Of a DNA stretch of 64,000 nt, positions 23,283 through 34,674 are shown piece by piece; within the stretch, counting starts at the first letter, position 1; each line of letters starts with the position of its first letter. Source of the stretch: Corythucha ciliata (Eukaryota > Arthropoda > Insecta > Hemiptera > Tingidae); contig CM075938.1 of NCBI GenBank assembly GCA_038030265.1, positions 41,657,189 through 41,721,188 of the forward strand, read 5' to 3'. The position numbers were made by a program, and so were the translations under genes. The notes under the pieces were generated by a model, which saw nothing but the letters and a program-made list of their open reading frames with translations, had not been told where the DNA came from and made no database searches.

Positions 23283-24236
23283 TAAAGCCCTGTACACACG
23301 GAGACAGAAATGTCATAACACAAGTCATAACATCTCGAAGCAAGATATTGTACGCCATTTCTGTCAAGCCCCTTGTGTTCACACGAGGACATTTATGTCA
23401 TGACGTGTAGCCTGTTGGTAATCTCTGATTCAGTGAATGAATCGAATGAATTGTCTCATTGCTTTATAGTTCTTGTGTTCACTTTGTTTTTAATTTTGAC
23501 TATTCTTTTCAGAACGAAATCCCCAATACCATTTTCTTTTGTTCGCAATTGAAGTACATACCTTCTTTTTTTTGAAAATTGTCCGCTCCTCCTGTGCTCA
23601 GAAGTTCAATAGTTTTGGTGGAGTAGTTTGCTAAAATCGTGTTCCTACAAGGAGAATTCATCATTCCAATTTATTTGGTGGAGTTGAAAGCGGTAGCTGG
23701 CACCACGGCAGCTAGTTCTGCTCTTCACGCAATAAAGACTGTCCAAAATAAAAGATAAGGATGGACAAATAGACGGTATAAGAGTAGCTGTTTCGTGAAA
23801 TTCTTAATGCAATTTAATGAAATACATCTATGTAGCTGTTTTATTACAAACTTGTTTAGTGCAGGTAAAGGCACTCACGCATCTCATACTCTATGATGAG
23901 TGATGCCATTACTGCCTCACGACTCCAATCCATTTTTTTCCAAACTTCACTTGAACATTGAAACAACAGAACGCTCAACAACAACATGTTACAAGCTCAC
24001 TTCCACGGTTTTAATAATCCCTATTCCCTTCCCTTCGGCTTGAGCACGAAGGTTGGGTTAAAAGGGAAGGTTACTAGACATTTCTGTCTAGAAAGATGTT
24101 ACCGTAGAATTCTCAAAATTTGTTATGACAGATATGGTATGACATCAAATGTTATGACTTTTTCGTGTTCACACGGAGACTTTTTTGTCATGCCACGGAT
24201 GTCATGACAGAAAAGTCTCCGTGTGTACAGGCTTTA
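23283..24236. mobile_element. MITE-like element with AGCCCTGTACACACGGAGAC end
   Basis: The left end AGCCCTGTACACACGGAGAC and the right end GTCTCCGTGTGTACAGGCT are inverted. TAA lies to the left and TTA to the right. Subterminal TGTCATGACA and TGTCATAACA words recur on both sides. No transposase frame. The AGCC start and the TWA-like flanks resemble PIF/Harbinger-type insertions. Confidence 0.65.
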
Positions 24237-24521
24237 AAGGCCTTAAAATAATTTTGGGAGAGGGACCGTATACTATAGTATAAATTGGAACGGATACATC
24301 ACAAAGTCATCACTTCAAACACGTTTGTTTTGTTATTTTGTTTCTTTCAGAGGTCACATAACTCAAATATTTTGCCAGCTCGTGCTCGAAACTACCCATT
24401 TGGAAGATTTGTTCATGCTGTCAGCTGCTTTGTCCGTTTGTGTAAGACTCTTCACTGACACGACATATACACAAAAAAGTAATACAATAGTTGCTCCATG
24501 ATACTTCATGAACTTTCTCTT

Positions 24522-26563
24522 CTAATCCGCCACAGTGAATAACGAGTGAATCGCATCCTCTCGTATGGCGTCTTCGAAACTCAGTTCACTCACAAAAACG
24601 ATTGACTCTGATCTTTGTCTCTCGAGTTCACTGTCATCGTACAGAGATGTTGAAGGTGGCGATGATAAAGAAAGACGGCCCATGCGTTCGGTTGGGGTCT
24701 CGCTACCACTTCCGTTTGATGAATCGACATTTTGATCGAGCGATGTCCATTCGCGAAGGAATAGATTTATATCAAAAGAAGGAGTCGCGTCTTTCGGGAG
24801 TGGCTGTGAAGGGGTTTTGCTGCTGCAGGAACTGGAGGTGGCGTCGTCAAGTTTGACTTTCTGGAAAGGAATGAAATGGAAAAAAAAGGTGTACGCGAAT
24901 TGGCATCCTGTTCATTAAATGGAAGACAATAAGACATGTTTACTTCACTGGGTGCTGTTGTGCGAATCACGACTCCTGGAGGGTGTTCAGAACATTTATG
25001 AGTTTTTTGACTTATCTGAAAAAATGCATAATTCGTAAACAAACAAAACATGTTTTGGGCTTTCGCCCAAAACAACTTCTATCTTGATTTTACTTTATAT
25101 CTAAAGCTTTTATTGCACGCCGTGCACTTATACGGCATATCTCCAGTGTGAATTCTCCTATGGACCAGATAAGATACTCGCTGTCTGAACGCTTTGCCTG
25201 CACAGTCACAGACGACAGAAGACGATGACAAACAAGGTTTGAAAGTCATTAAAAATATAAAACGTTAATACCGCAGGTTTCACAGACGAACGGCTTTTCC
25301 CCCGTGTGAATTCTCTCGTGGTTGTTGAGTGTTGACAGTTCTTTGAACAGCCTGCCGCAGCTTGAGCAACAGTAGGGCTTGTCATCAGTATGGTACAACA
25401 TGTGCTTGTGATAGGACTGTTGAAAAGTGAACACTTTGTGACAAGTAGGGCATTCGTAGGGAGTTTCTCCTGCGACAAAGACAAGAATGTGTATAGTTAA
25501 GGGTGACGGGGAATGTGGAGGGGGACAGAGGGGGGAAATAAAAGCGTGGGAGGCTCTTGCGGCTTGGGTGATTTTACCCGTGTGAATCCGCTTGTGCTTG
25601 CGCAGAAAGTATTTAGTTGAGAAATTTTTTGAACATACAGTACACTGCCATGGTTTGTCTTCGTGAGTTTTGACGTGCTGAGCTAGAGAGGTCTCCTAAA
25701 ACGGGAAGAAGGAGTCTGTACCCAGAACGAATGAATGAATTCACTATCGATATAAAAATACAAACCTTATTGAAACTTTTACCACAAGTTGGACACTCAA
25801 ATCTGTCGTCGTTCATTTTTGGAGAGCCAGGGTTATCCTCTTGCACTTAAAACAATTACACCCCTATATTTTAAATGAAACCAAGGAAAAAGCCAAACAA
25901 ACTTGGTTGAATTTCCGAGGTATTTCGTATTCACTCACTTGGATGTGAGACTCGTAGATGAACCTTCAAACTGCTCTTCAGTGAGAATGTTCTAGGGCAA
26001 TGCTCGCATGCCAAGACTCGACGACGGCTTTTTCCGATTCCTTTAATCTCAGGAAACGCCTTGCCGGAATCAGTACAAGCTTTTTCATTCTTGTGCAGGA
26101 CTTGGACGTGCACAGCAAGAATGGCAGCATTTGGAAAACTCGTTCCACAGTGCTTACATATGGAAGTTGGCTTGCGATCAAGATCGTAGTTTGGCGTGGC
26201 AATCGTCTCCGACGGAACGGTGAAATCACCATTTGCCAGTAGTTCACGGCACGACTGAAAACTCGGTTCGCTCGGGATGAGGTCGCTGACGTTTTTAGAT
26301 GGATTAAACAGAATCTTGGGATTGGCTGTGGGTGTTGGTGGCTCAACGTGAGTCTGACTTGAAATAGTAGATGCCGTATTTTCACTGCTGATTCTGTGTT
26401 CGAACAAATGGGCGGCGAATTCATTGAGACCCGCGATTATGTTATTACAAATGGGGCAGCAGAGCTGACGCATTGAAGACTCGGCTAGAGCAGACCAGAG
26501 CGAGAAAGCCGAGTTAAAACCTGGGCGGCAGCACAAGGGGCAAGTTAGCATCGGTAGCGTCAT
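24522..26563 (-). CDS. C2H2 zinc-finger protein, about 509 residues, seven exons
   Basis: Likely nuclear, DNA-binding regulator; the specific orthologue is not recognised. Exons 26563-25939, 25839-25766, 25695-25578, 25469-25272, 25197-25094, 25015-24944 and 24860-24522 join to exactly 510 codons including stop, with GT-AG introns of 70-110 bp. The N-terminus is [16 protein letters not shown]. Nine fingers follow in two groups: three spaced fingers in exon 1 ([29 protein letters not shown]...H; CEHCPRTF...H), then six nearly contiguous ones from [10 protein letters not shown] to [21 protein letters not shown], the last ending in Cys. HTGEKPF-like linkers join several. The tail is Ser/Pro-rich and then acidic ([28 protein letters not shown]). 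Each finger is split by introns yet stays intact. An acceptor lies just upstream of the ATG, so a 5' untranslated exon is likely. Confidence 0.85.
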
Positions 26564-27399
26564 CTGAGAAGGAGAATGTTTGGCTTGAATCGCATAATTA
26601 AAAAAAGAAAAATTCCATTCAAAATGACGTTCACCCGCAAAAAATTATACAAACGAAACCCTAAAATTCGTTCTTTTTTTTATAGCTTACCTTAGGAATG
26701 AAACATACTAGATAGAAAACATTAAAACAGTGCAATTTGTTGTCCGGTCTGATGAAATTAAAACTCAACAACACAGAACCGTCCTGAAATAGAGACAGAC
26801 GAACAAGAAAATAAGGAAATTTCACCCCACCCTCGGTAAAAACGAGGTCCACACTTATTTTTAGAGCAGTGATCGCCTCGATCTTCCTCTTTGGGAACAG
26901 TAATATATCGAGAGCTTTGGCGAGTTCTAGAAATAATTCGAAAGCAGGAGGATATAGCAACCTATCGAGAAACTTATTTTTTCTTCTCGAAACGGGGAAA
27001 TCTTCATCTTTTCACCCAGCGGTCCGTTCTTCAAATTCTTAATTTGTTATGCCACCTCGATAACCAAGTGCCAATGAAAGTGACGTTGATAACATGTTTT
27101 ACGGAGCAAAATCGGGTCCAAGCTTTGAAAAAAAAAAAAAAAAAAAAAAAAAAAACTTACATGTTAAAATTTTATCGAACTCGCTTTCTGTTGAGTATCA
27201 ATGTTTTTCCCAAGCCATTGGGAGAAACGTCTAGCGCGATTATTCGTCCGCCGTGGTCGGGTCGGGCCGCCATGTCCCCCCCCCTCAACACCTTACTTCT
27301 TCATAATTTCTTTGCCAAAGTAAAATAAAATGAATGATAACATAAATAGAATGATGACATTCGGTTTCTACAAAACTGCAAAAAGAATGACGTTCGCCC
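26564..27399. other. Intergenic, no gene
   Basis: AT-rich. A run of about 29 A lies at 27129-27157, and a poly-C run near 27280. The open frame over it (26891-27328) is broken in meaning by the homopolymer and not accepted. Confidence 0.45.
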
Positions 27400-29890
27400 C
27401 AAACACATAGACAATTTTGAAAACTCAACAAAACTCAAAACCTTGCAAGAGAGACTTCACGAAAAATCGTTAACATTGAAATCAAGTGCCAATTTTGGAA
27501 AAAATCAAGATTAAGAAAATCTATTGAAGAGAAAACTAACCAACTCCATCAAATTGCACCTTCTCTCTCTATTCTAAAAGAATTTGAAACCTTTTTGAAA
27601 TCGACGATATCGAAAAATCAAGAAAATAATAAGAATAGACATGAAATTAAGCTCGTAAGATTGAGAAAAAGATACAAGGTAACTCCAGAGAATGGCCAAG
27701 CAAAATGCTCTTCCGAAGAAATTCAAAAGAAATGGATCATTGATTTATCAAAAATAAACATACCACATTACGCATCAGGGGGCTTATTCTCTAACTCCGA
27801 ATCAATAGCTTTTTCGAAGTCATATGTTTATTTCATTAATTTTCTTCAAACAAGTGAATGAAATAGACACATGGCTGGCGAAAAAAATATTGCTTGTTGT
27901 TAGAGAATAGGCCCCCTGAAATCCTCAAATTAGGGCCAAAATTCTGCATTCCTCCGCAAGAAAAAGAAATATGCAAATACTATCAATCTTCTCAAGAGTC
28001 CAAACACATTGTAACAATAACCTTGGAAACAAACAGTGAAACCAAAGACCTACTGAAAAGCTGAATAAGCAACGTTCTTTTGAACTTTCAAAATCATCGA
28101 AAAAGCAAGAAAATGAGTAACGAAAACAACGACACTTCGATTTCATAACAAGACATAATTGACGCATCAAAATTCCTCAAAGAAAATTCAGAGTTACTGG
28201 TTTTATCTGCACATAAAGGAGCTGTAACGGTCATTATGGACAAATCAGACTACGATTCTAACATAAAAGATATGCTAAACGATACAAACACGTACAGACT
28301 CTCAAAATCAGATCCTACTTCCACATAAATGAGAAAAAATAACGTAATAGCCAATAAATTGTTTGAAGAAAAAGTCACTGACTTTGCAACCAAGCATAAA
28401 TTGACCATCTACAATGCACTTCCGCCAAAACTCTACGGGCTTCCAAAAATTCATAAAGCAAATCCAAAGATATTACGACCAATTGTTTCATGCAACCAGT
28501 CACTTAGCTACGAATTAAGCCGACATTGAATTAAATACTTGAAGGTGATTAAAGAAACGGGACGATTCAACGTGAAAAATTCCTTTGAAGTGAAGAACGA
28601 AATTGAATCTTTGAAGCTTGACTCGAAATTCAAATTAATATCATTAGACGCTGTGTCATTATTCACGACAATTCCCCTAAATTTTGCTTTCGAAATCATC
28701 ATGAAACAATGGACACAAATCGAAAGTAATACAACGAACCAAGAACAAAAGACTTTCGAAGAAACTCTGTCCTTTTGCCTGAACTCCGGATATTGTGCAT
28801 ATTAAGGACAATTCTACAAACAAATTTGCGGACTAGCAATGGGTAATCCATTAAGCCCGATCATCGCAGACGTCGTTTTAGACGAACTATTCAGAAAAAT
28901 AGAAGACAAATTCAAATGAAAAATCAAAATTTTATTCAAATACGAAGACGACTCACTAATCGCCATTGAAGAAACATCAATACAAGACCTTCTCTGCCTA
29001 TGCAACCAATTCTGCGAACCGTCGATGAAATTTACAATGGAAACAGAAAAAGATAAAAAAATTCCATTTCTTGACCTTGAAATAATCAGAGACAACGATG
29101 GACAGCTGTACACCTGACACTACACCAAACCAACATTTTCTACAAATCAAATAGCTCACACACGCACATAATCAATGTCATCAAAAACACAGTGAAACGA
29201 TGTTTACAATTAACGCACCCAAATTATCATAAAGAAGCAATTAAAGAAATTCAAGAAGTACTTCTGGCAAACAACTACCCGATTAAACTCATAAAAAAGA
29301 AATACATGCATTTCTACACCGTTCAAACAATCAACTTCAAGTCACACCAGCTATTCAAAATTTTGATGACCAACCAAACACAAAATACGCAACAATCACA
29401 CATACCGGTCCTTTAACCATTAAATTACAAAAAATCTTCAAACAATTCAACAACTTGAAAATGTCTTACAAACCTTACAACACTAACAAAAAATTGTTTT
29501 CTAAACTGAAAGACAAAACAAATACACTCCAAAAATCGGGAGTTGTGCTTCTTAAGTAGACTGTCTAAATTGTAACCAAGCATATATTGGTGAAACAAAA
29601 CAATTCTTAAAAGAAAGACTTAAACAACATGACCGCAGCTTAACAGATAATACACCTCTCACAGCACTGTCTCAAAACGCTCAAGAACTTTCACATAAAG
29701 TAGATCTAAACAACCGAAAATTTTTACACCAAGAAATCAACACACACAACAGAAAATTTCTAGAAATGGTAGAAATTAGAAAACACAACACGATGAACTA
29801 CAAAAGAGACTTAGACAACTTATCCAAGATTTACACACCTATCATCACCTACACACCTACACCTAGATACACCTTAAAAAACCTTCAAAA
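27400..29890 (+). mobile_element. Penelope-like retroelement, decayed copy with reverse transcriptase and GIY-YIG remnants
   Basis: Reverse transcriptase pieces appear in order, in several frames: KGAVTVIMDKSDYDSNIKDM (28210), PPKLYGLPKIHKANPKILRP (28420), KLISLDAVSLFTTIP (28633), CGLAMGNPLSPIIADVV (28827), and the catalytic box as FKYEDDSL (28937), where YVDD is usual. FLDLEI follows at 29070. The 3' part has CLNCNQAYIGETKQFLKERL (29565), the core of the GIY-YIG nuclease of Penelope-like elements. Many stops and frame changes (for example stops at 28326, 28529 and 28918) make it non-functional. A MITE splits the 5' part at 27776-27918; after it the frame resumes with EILKLGPKFCIPPQEKE, as expected for this family. 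Confidence 0.85.
27776..27918. mobile_element. MITE inserted in the Penelope-like element
   Basis: Inverted termini CAGGGGGCTTATTCTCTAAC and GTTAGAGAATAGGCCCCCTG enclose 143 bp. The disrupted coding sequence on either side is colinear with the element family, showing that it is a later insertion. Confidence 0.8.
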
Positions 29891-30226
29891 TTGAAAAACG
29901 TCTGCTAATGATTATAGCACAGTGCTTCCTCGCTTTTCACCCCCTCCCCTTTGTACGATTTTGACGAAATTGATAGGGGACCCTCTGCTAGCCAGCACAT
30001 ATATTCCCTGAAAATGTCAACAAATTCGGATAAAAACTATGGAAGATATGCTTGTTACAAGTATTTGCGGACAGACAGACAGACAGTCACGAAACCGAAA
30101 TTGTTCAGGAAGGTATAAAACGTGAAATGCAAGTGGAAATTTCGATTTTAAAGAAGAAAAAAAATTTCCTTATAGTGAAAAGAATGCTTCCGTAGCTCGG
30201 AAGCAAAATATAAAACCACATGTCAA
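29891..30226. other. No gene recognised
   Basis: Contains a short GACA microsatellite (30071-30087) and otherwise unremarkable sequence between the retroelement and the next foldback. Confidence 0.4.
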
Positions 30227-30622
30227 GTTCCGACAGCAGCCTGTCGGGAAAAGTGCATTTCATTCATGCGACAATCGAGTCAAACCTCATAAGTTAGAAG
30301 AGATCAATCAATTATGAATGACATTTAGGCCGTGGTATAGAAAGTCAAAATAATAAAATCGTGTTTCTTTTTACCGCAGGCCCCTTTTTTGGCACCAACT
30401 GAGGGGGAACAAAATGATGAAAATGAAAAATGAAACAGAGTCGGTTTGGTTGCCTACACGATATGGGAAGGCAGACTCTTGTTAGAGGAGTTATTTGCAA
30501 TTAAAATCTTTATTCCGGCCTAAATTTCATTCATAATTGATTGATCTCGTTCTAACTTATGAGGTTTGACTCGATTGTCGCATGAATGAAATGCACTTTT
30601 CCCGACAGGCTGCTGTCGGAAC
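30227..30622. mobile_element. Foldback MITE with GTTCCGACAGCAGCCTGTCG end
   Basis: Arms of about 106 bp (30227-30333 and 30517-30622) are inverted copies; they share AAAGTGCATTTCATTCATGC and GAGTCAAACCTCATAAGTTA. The centre is about 180 bp of non-coding DNA. The AGTGCATTTC core relates it to the termini at 8699 and 40890. Confidence 0.75.
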
Positions 30623-30684
30623 AAAACTTTTTTCAGATTACGTTAATTTTCAGATCAGTTACATTAGGTTAAAATGGTATGTCA

Positions 30685-30905
30685 CAATTTCATCATTGCG
30701 GAATGCGGAGTGCCTGGGTTCGAATCCGAAACAATTTTTTTTTGTTCCTCCCTTTTGGCCCCTTTTTGGTCGCCTGAGGACGTTGAGGTTCCCTCGACGA
30801 AACGTCACGTCGCTGAAAACAAAAACGCCGGCAGGATCGGTCGAAAAAAATTGAAAACAAGAAAACAAATCACTCCTGCCTCCAAAATAAAAAATCATCT
30901 AAATA
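30685..30905 (+). repeat. SINE-like repeat with B-box and CTGAGGA...GAAAC hairpin
   Basis: GCCTGGGTTCGAATCCGAA (30711-30729) resembles the tRNA B box and is followed by a T run. Downstream CTGAGGA (30774) is followed by a perfect 6-bp stem GTTGAG / CTCGAC with loop GTTCC and then GAAAC. The interval ends in an A-rich tail around 30885-30907. The tRNA 5' half is not clear. Confidence 0.4.
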
Positions 30906-30923
30906 AAATATGTCGTAACCCCC

Positions 30924-30946
30924 AGTCACGTGTCACGTGTCACGTT
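30924..30946. promoter_or_regulatory. Two overlapping-spaced CACGTG E-boxes
   Basis: GTCACGTGTCACGTGTCACG holds two CACGTG palindromes 8 bp apart. No promoter or gene is visible close by, so this may be a fortuitous short repeat. Confidence 0.25.
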
Positions 30947-31400
30947 ATAATTTATTTATTTAACTACGTTGCTCGCTAGCGTGACGGTAATGTATAGCGG
31001 ATAAGTTTCCGGGACTCAGTCAGTTTCCAAGGCAAAATTATATGATTATGGGTCACAATCTGAGAGTTTCCTAGATTATTTTTTTTTTAAAATTGATTGT
31101 TATTACCAGGTTAATTTGAGATTCCAAACACTTTCGCCGCCTCTGCCTACAGCCAGCTTTAAACCCCAAGCCTGTTCTGCGTTTAAAAAAAAGAACGGAG
31201 TACAGAGGGCACAAGGCACGTTAAGTCACTCCCAGTTCCCAGACCCCTTCAACTCTGTTCGGTCGTGCTGGTTAAAGCCTATTCAATGCCTACTCAACCG
31301 TAGCCATGCAACTTTTTTAACTACATACACGCTTCTCCTTGATTGTTTTTGAGTTTTAGCAAGTGTCTTAAGGATCAAAATTTTGTCATTAGAAACTTTT

Positions 31401-31545
31401 ATAGCGTTTTCCATTTCCATCAAATTCTGCTCTGAAGGCGAGCACTTCCACCCGTCTTCTCAGAATTATATCATATGGTAACGGAGAAGACGGGTGGAAA
31501 TGCTCGGCTCCAGAGCGGAATTTCATGTAAATAGAAAACGCCATT
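31401..31545. mobile_element. MITE with TAGCGTTTTCC ends, copy 1
   Basis: The termini TAGCGTTTTCCATTTC and GAAAACGCCA are inverted, and the inner arms GCACTTCCACCCGTCTTCTC and GAGAAGACGGGTGGAAATGC form a long hairpin around TCATATGG. A second copy lies at 58045-58195. Confidence 0.75.
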
Positions 31546-31854
31546 AGGAACACCACTGCTAACCCTAACGCGAACTTCACGGAACATCTGATTGGTTGAA
31601 ATTTGAAATAGTAGATTGCATTACAAGATTAGTAAGTGGTGGACCACTTATTAGTCGAGTGATGTACGTTATTTTTCGCGCAACCGTCGTCGAATATTAC
31701 CCAGTTTTATTCTTTTGACAAAAAAATCCATGTTTTAAGATATTTCTATAATCACGAATGAGGTGATAACATTACAACAAATGTTGCACATGGTTACAGA
31801 AAACTGACACGTAAACAACTTTTTATGTCAGTTTCAAACCTTTACTGTACAGCA

Positions 31855-32127
31855 AGGTGACTAAACTTTACTATAGGTGCCGCAGATTTCCCCCGGCCCA
31901 TCGGACAGGAGGGGTGGAGACTGACGTCACCAGCAGTCCTTTGCTCCCGATTGCTTACCCTAGAGCAGCAGAGTAAGTTAATTTTGAAATTGAAGTTTAT
32001 GAATTCTCAAAAATCACAACCCAATAACAATTAATAATGTACTGGGTCCAGAGCAATGGCGGTTGGGACTGCTCGTGACGTAGTGAAGGACAGTGATCTG
32101 CGGCACCTATAGACAATTTAGTCACAT
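31855..32127. mobile_element. MITE with GGTGACTAAA ... TTTAGTCAC ends
   Basis: The left end AAGGTGACTAAACTTTACTA followed by TAGGTGCCGCAGAT is answered by ATCTGCGGCACCTATAGACA and ATTTAGTCAC at the right. Inverted termini are about 31 bp, total about 273 bp. No coding frame. Confidence 0.7.
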
Positions 32128-32378
32128 TGACTGTACAGTTTTCAAAAACAGAAGCTATAAAGTGCCAGGTTATGAAAAATTCAGCTTACTGGAGTTATCA
32201 TGTTATCGTAATGGGCAACTTACGAAGCAGGTAGCGCGAAAATAAAGTTTCCGGAGGGTTTAACGGTAGAGTGCTAAAATTCACTATTGTTTCATACATT
32301 GACCCTGTAAATACATATTTCAAAATGATAGTTACCGAGAACTATTAGGTTACATAATTTTTTATTCGTCACGTTGAT

Positions 32379-32524
32379 AAGCCGGTTCCACACATGCGGT
32401 GTTTGCCAAATAACGAGCAAAATATTAATCAATTTCTAGCTTTGCCTAGAAACCGACCAGCAGAAAAATTTGAAAAATATTTTGCTCGTTATTTGGCAAA
32501 TACCTCATGTGTGGAGACGGCTTT
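32379..32524. mobile_element. MITE with AGCCGGTTCCACACATG end
   Basis: The left arm AGCCGGTTCCACACATG ... TTGCCAAATAACGAGCAAAA is mirrored by TTTTGCTCGTTATTTGGCAA ... CATGTGTGGAGACGGCT. The right flank is TTA and the left ATA. It is similar in ends to the elements at 23283 and 37446. Confidence 0.7.
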
Positions 32525-32956
32525 AGAATATGTGTGTGTTATTGTTATTATTGCATCAATCGTTGACATGGGATGAATATTGAGAGAAATAAAGCTCTGT
32601 CCAGCAAATTTTGGGAAAATTCATTTTTATAGTAACATAACTTCAAGACAGGCCAGGGGAAATGAATTAATTTTGATGAGGGATAAATCACCCGTGACGG
32701 CATTGTTTCGTGTGAAAGGCATGATGTAAGCGAACACCGGGAACATATGGAAGTATCGTGGGGTTCTCCACATATAAAGCATTGATTTTAAATCCAGGGG
32801 GTGGAAGACGGTTAGCTTTCACTTATGTTTTCCCACCCCTGCGGATTCTTAACTAATATCCTAATGCCTAACTGCTACCTAACATAAGACAGAATAGGAC
32901 GGCTGCGAGGTAAAAGGGTTAAATCGGAAGATTATACAAAAATATAATTTTGGCTA

Positions 32957-33612
32957 ATTGAAATTTAGACGACCCTTGTCTTGGGACTTTTCAAGGGATT
33001 ACCCCCCCCTCACCGCACCACCCTAGTCACGCCTGTGAATTCGAGGGGGTGGGGAGGCTGAAAATAAAGAATTGAACTTTTATTGAAATTAAATACTTAC
33101 TATTTTTACTTGTTTCGAGTTCCGAGAAAAAATGCTCCCAAGGTGGGATTCGAACCCACGACCTTCTAGTTTCGCGCCAGGCGCTCTGCCACTGAGCTAG
33201 CCTGAGAGGCTAACGCTAAGAGCGAACCCCACCAGAGAGAAACTCCCTCCCGGAACTCAATCGCACCCATCGGGTCAGTGCACGTTTAACATTATTATTA
33301 TTCTTTTTATATGTCCCAGCAATTAATTAATTAATTGAAATTTAGACGACCCTTGTCTTGGGACTTTTCAAGGGATTACTCCCCCCTCACCGCAATTTTT
33401 TCTCGGAACTCAAAACAAGTAAAAATAGTAATTATTTAACTTCAATAAAGTTTAATTCTTTATTTTCAGCCTCCCCACCCCCTCGAATTCACAGGCGTGA
33501 CTAGGGTGGTGCGGTGAGGGGGGAGTAATCCCTTGAAAAGTCCCAAGACAAGGGTCGTCTAAATTTCAATTAATTAATTAATTGCTGGGACATATAAAAA
33601 GAATAATAATAA
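32957..33612. repeat. Inverted repeat cluster around a tRNA-like sequence
   Basis: The block GAAATTTAGACGACCCTTGT ... GGGATTACCCCCCCCTCACC (32957-33020) recurs at 33338-33400 and, inverted, at 33512-33572. A second block (CCTCCCCACCCCCTCGAATT ... TTTTTACTTG) occurs inverted on both sides. The 33290-33395 and 33513-33612 arms form a palindrome bounded by TTCTTTTTATATGTCCCAGC. The tail behind the tRNA-like sequence is duplicated without its head at 33397-33480. Confidence 0.65.
33135..33207 (-). tRNA. tRNA-like sequence, probably a SINE head or pseudogene
   Basis: A cloverleaf can be drawn on the minus strand. The acceptor TCTCAGG pairs with CTTGGGA (two G-U pairs), the D arm is GCTCAGTGGCAGAGC, and the T arm is GTGGGTTCGAATCCCAC with a perfect 5-bp stem and B box. 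The anticodon arm is poor: the loop CGCGAAA has G instead of the universal U at position 33, the stem has a mismatch, and there is one extra base before the D stem. A pol III-type T run (TTTTTTC) follows at once. The D and T arms resemble tRNA-Lys. I regard it as a derived element, not a working tRNA. Confidence 0.5.
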
Positions 33613-33643
33613 TTTTGGCTATTACGAGGCGCAGTTTCAGTCG

Positions 33644-34200
33644 TGGGCGTAGCCAGAGGGGGCCAGGGTTGGGCAGTTGCCATCCCCTAGACTTGAAAGC
33701 GAAGACTTAGTGGGGCTAGAGGGCTATAGATACGATCGGACTGTACAAATCCTTCAGGCTCGTTATATTTTTTTACGTTGGCGCTCACTAAAAAAAATCA
33801 TTTCTAGAATTTCACTCACTTAAAAAACCCAATTTCAAGGATTTTTGCGCTCTAAAACTACATTTTTGCAGATTCGACTCAACTAAAAGGCAAATTTCTC
33901 AGATTCAGCTTTGAAACCCCCTATTTTGCGAATTTTTCTTTAAAACAAAACATGTTTGTGGGTCAAGGTCACTGAAAAATTAATTTTGCGGGATTAGCAC
34001 ATCCAAAAGCGCGTTTGGCTTACTTAAAACCAACACTAAAAGTTCGCTATCTAAAAAATACCAATTCGCGGAGTTTCCTATGCTGGAAAAAAATGTTTGT
34101 AGGGTTCAACAACTAATTATCTAATTTTGCGGATTTTTCATACCAATATAGATTTTCTAAATTTTGGTGTAAAAGGGCCTCAATAAAGCCTTGGTTTCCT
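33644..34200 (+). repeat. GGCGTAGCCAG terminus followed by a family B array
   Basis: GGGCGTAGCCAGAGGGGGCC begins the segment. From 33790 to 34200 degenerate ~30-bp units of the type AAATTTTGCGGATT with CTCACTAAAAA recur, the reverse complement of family B (GCGAAATT, TTTTTAGCGAG). Confidence 0.6.
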
Positions 34201-34674
34201 AGAAAAGCGGTGCCGTAATATAGCGGTGGAAAAAAAAAACCTTTTTTCAACAAAACAAAATTATCAACATTTCTGGGGCCACTTTTTAAATCGGGAGAAC
34301 TACGTATTATTGCCTGCAGGACAATATTCTTGTGAAAGAAGTGATTGCAGGGACCCTAAGTGCAATGGTTGGAGCAAAGAAAACTGCTGCTGGTGCAGGG
34401 TATCATCTCAGTTGTGAAACTTTTAGAAATTCTTTCAAGATAGAGCTAAGTTCAGCAATTTTTCGTTTAACAATGAGTTTTCGTGACGAAACATCTTGAT
34501 AGAGCCCTCGCTACCGTTCCAATTAACAATAATATAAGGCTGCTAGCTGTGCCCCGAAACACTTGGCTTCGTATTAAGGGCTCTCGGCGATGGTTGTACA
34601 ACAAACCGCACATCGACCAATACGCTCGTATGGTGAGGGTGTAAATTGCCCAACTCCATCCTGGGTATGCGGCC

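Noticed and set aside
25978..26424. 148-codon minus-strand frame inside the zinc-finger gene
   Set aside because: It is a shadow of exon 1 in another frame.
27129..27157. A-tract as the poly-A tail of a retrocopy
   Set aside because: No processed gene precedes it on either strand, and no target duplication is seen.
33135..33207. A functional tRNA gene
   Set aside because: The anticodon loop lacks U33, the anticodon stem is mismatched and an extra base precedes the D stem; it sits inside a repeat.
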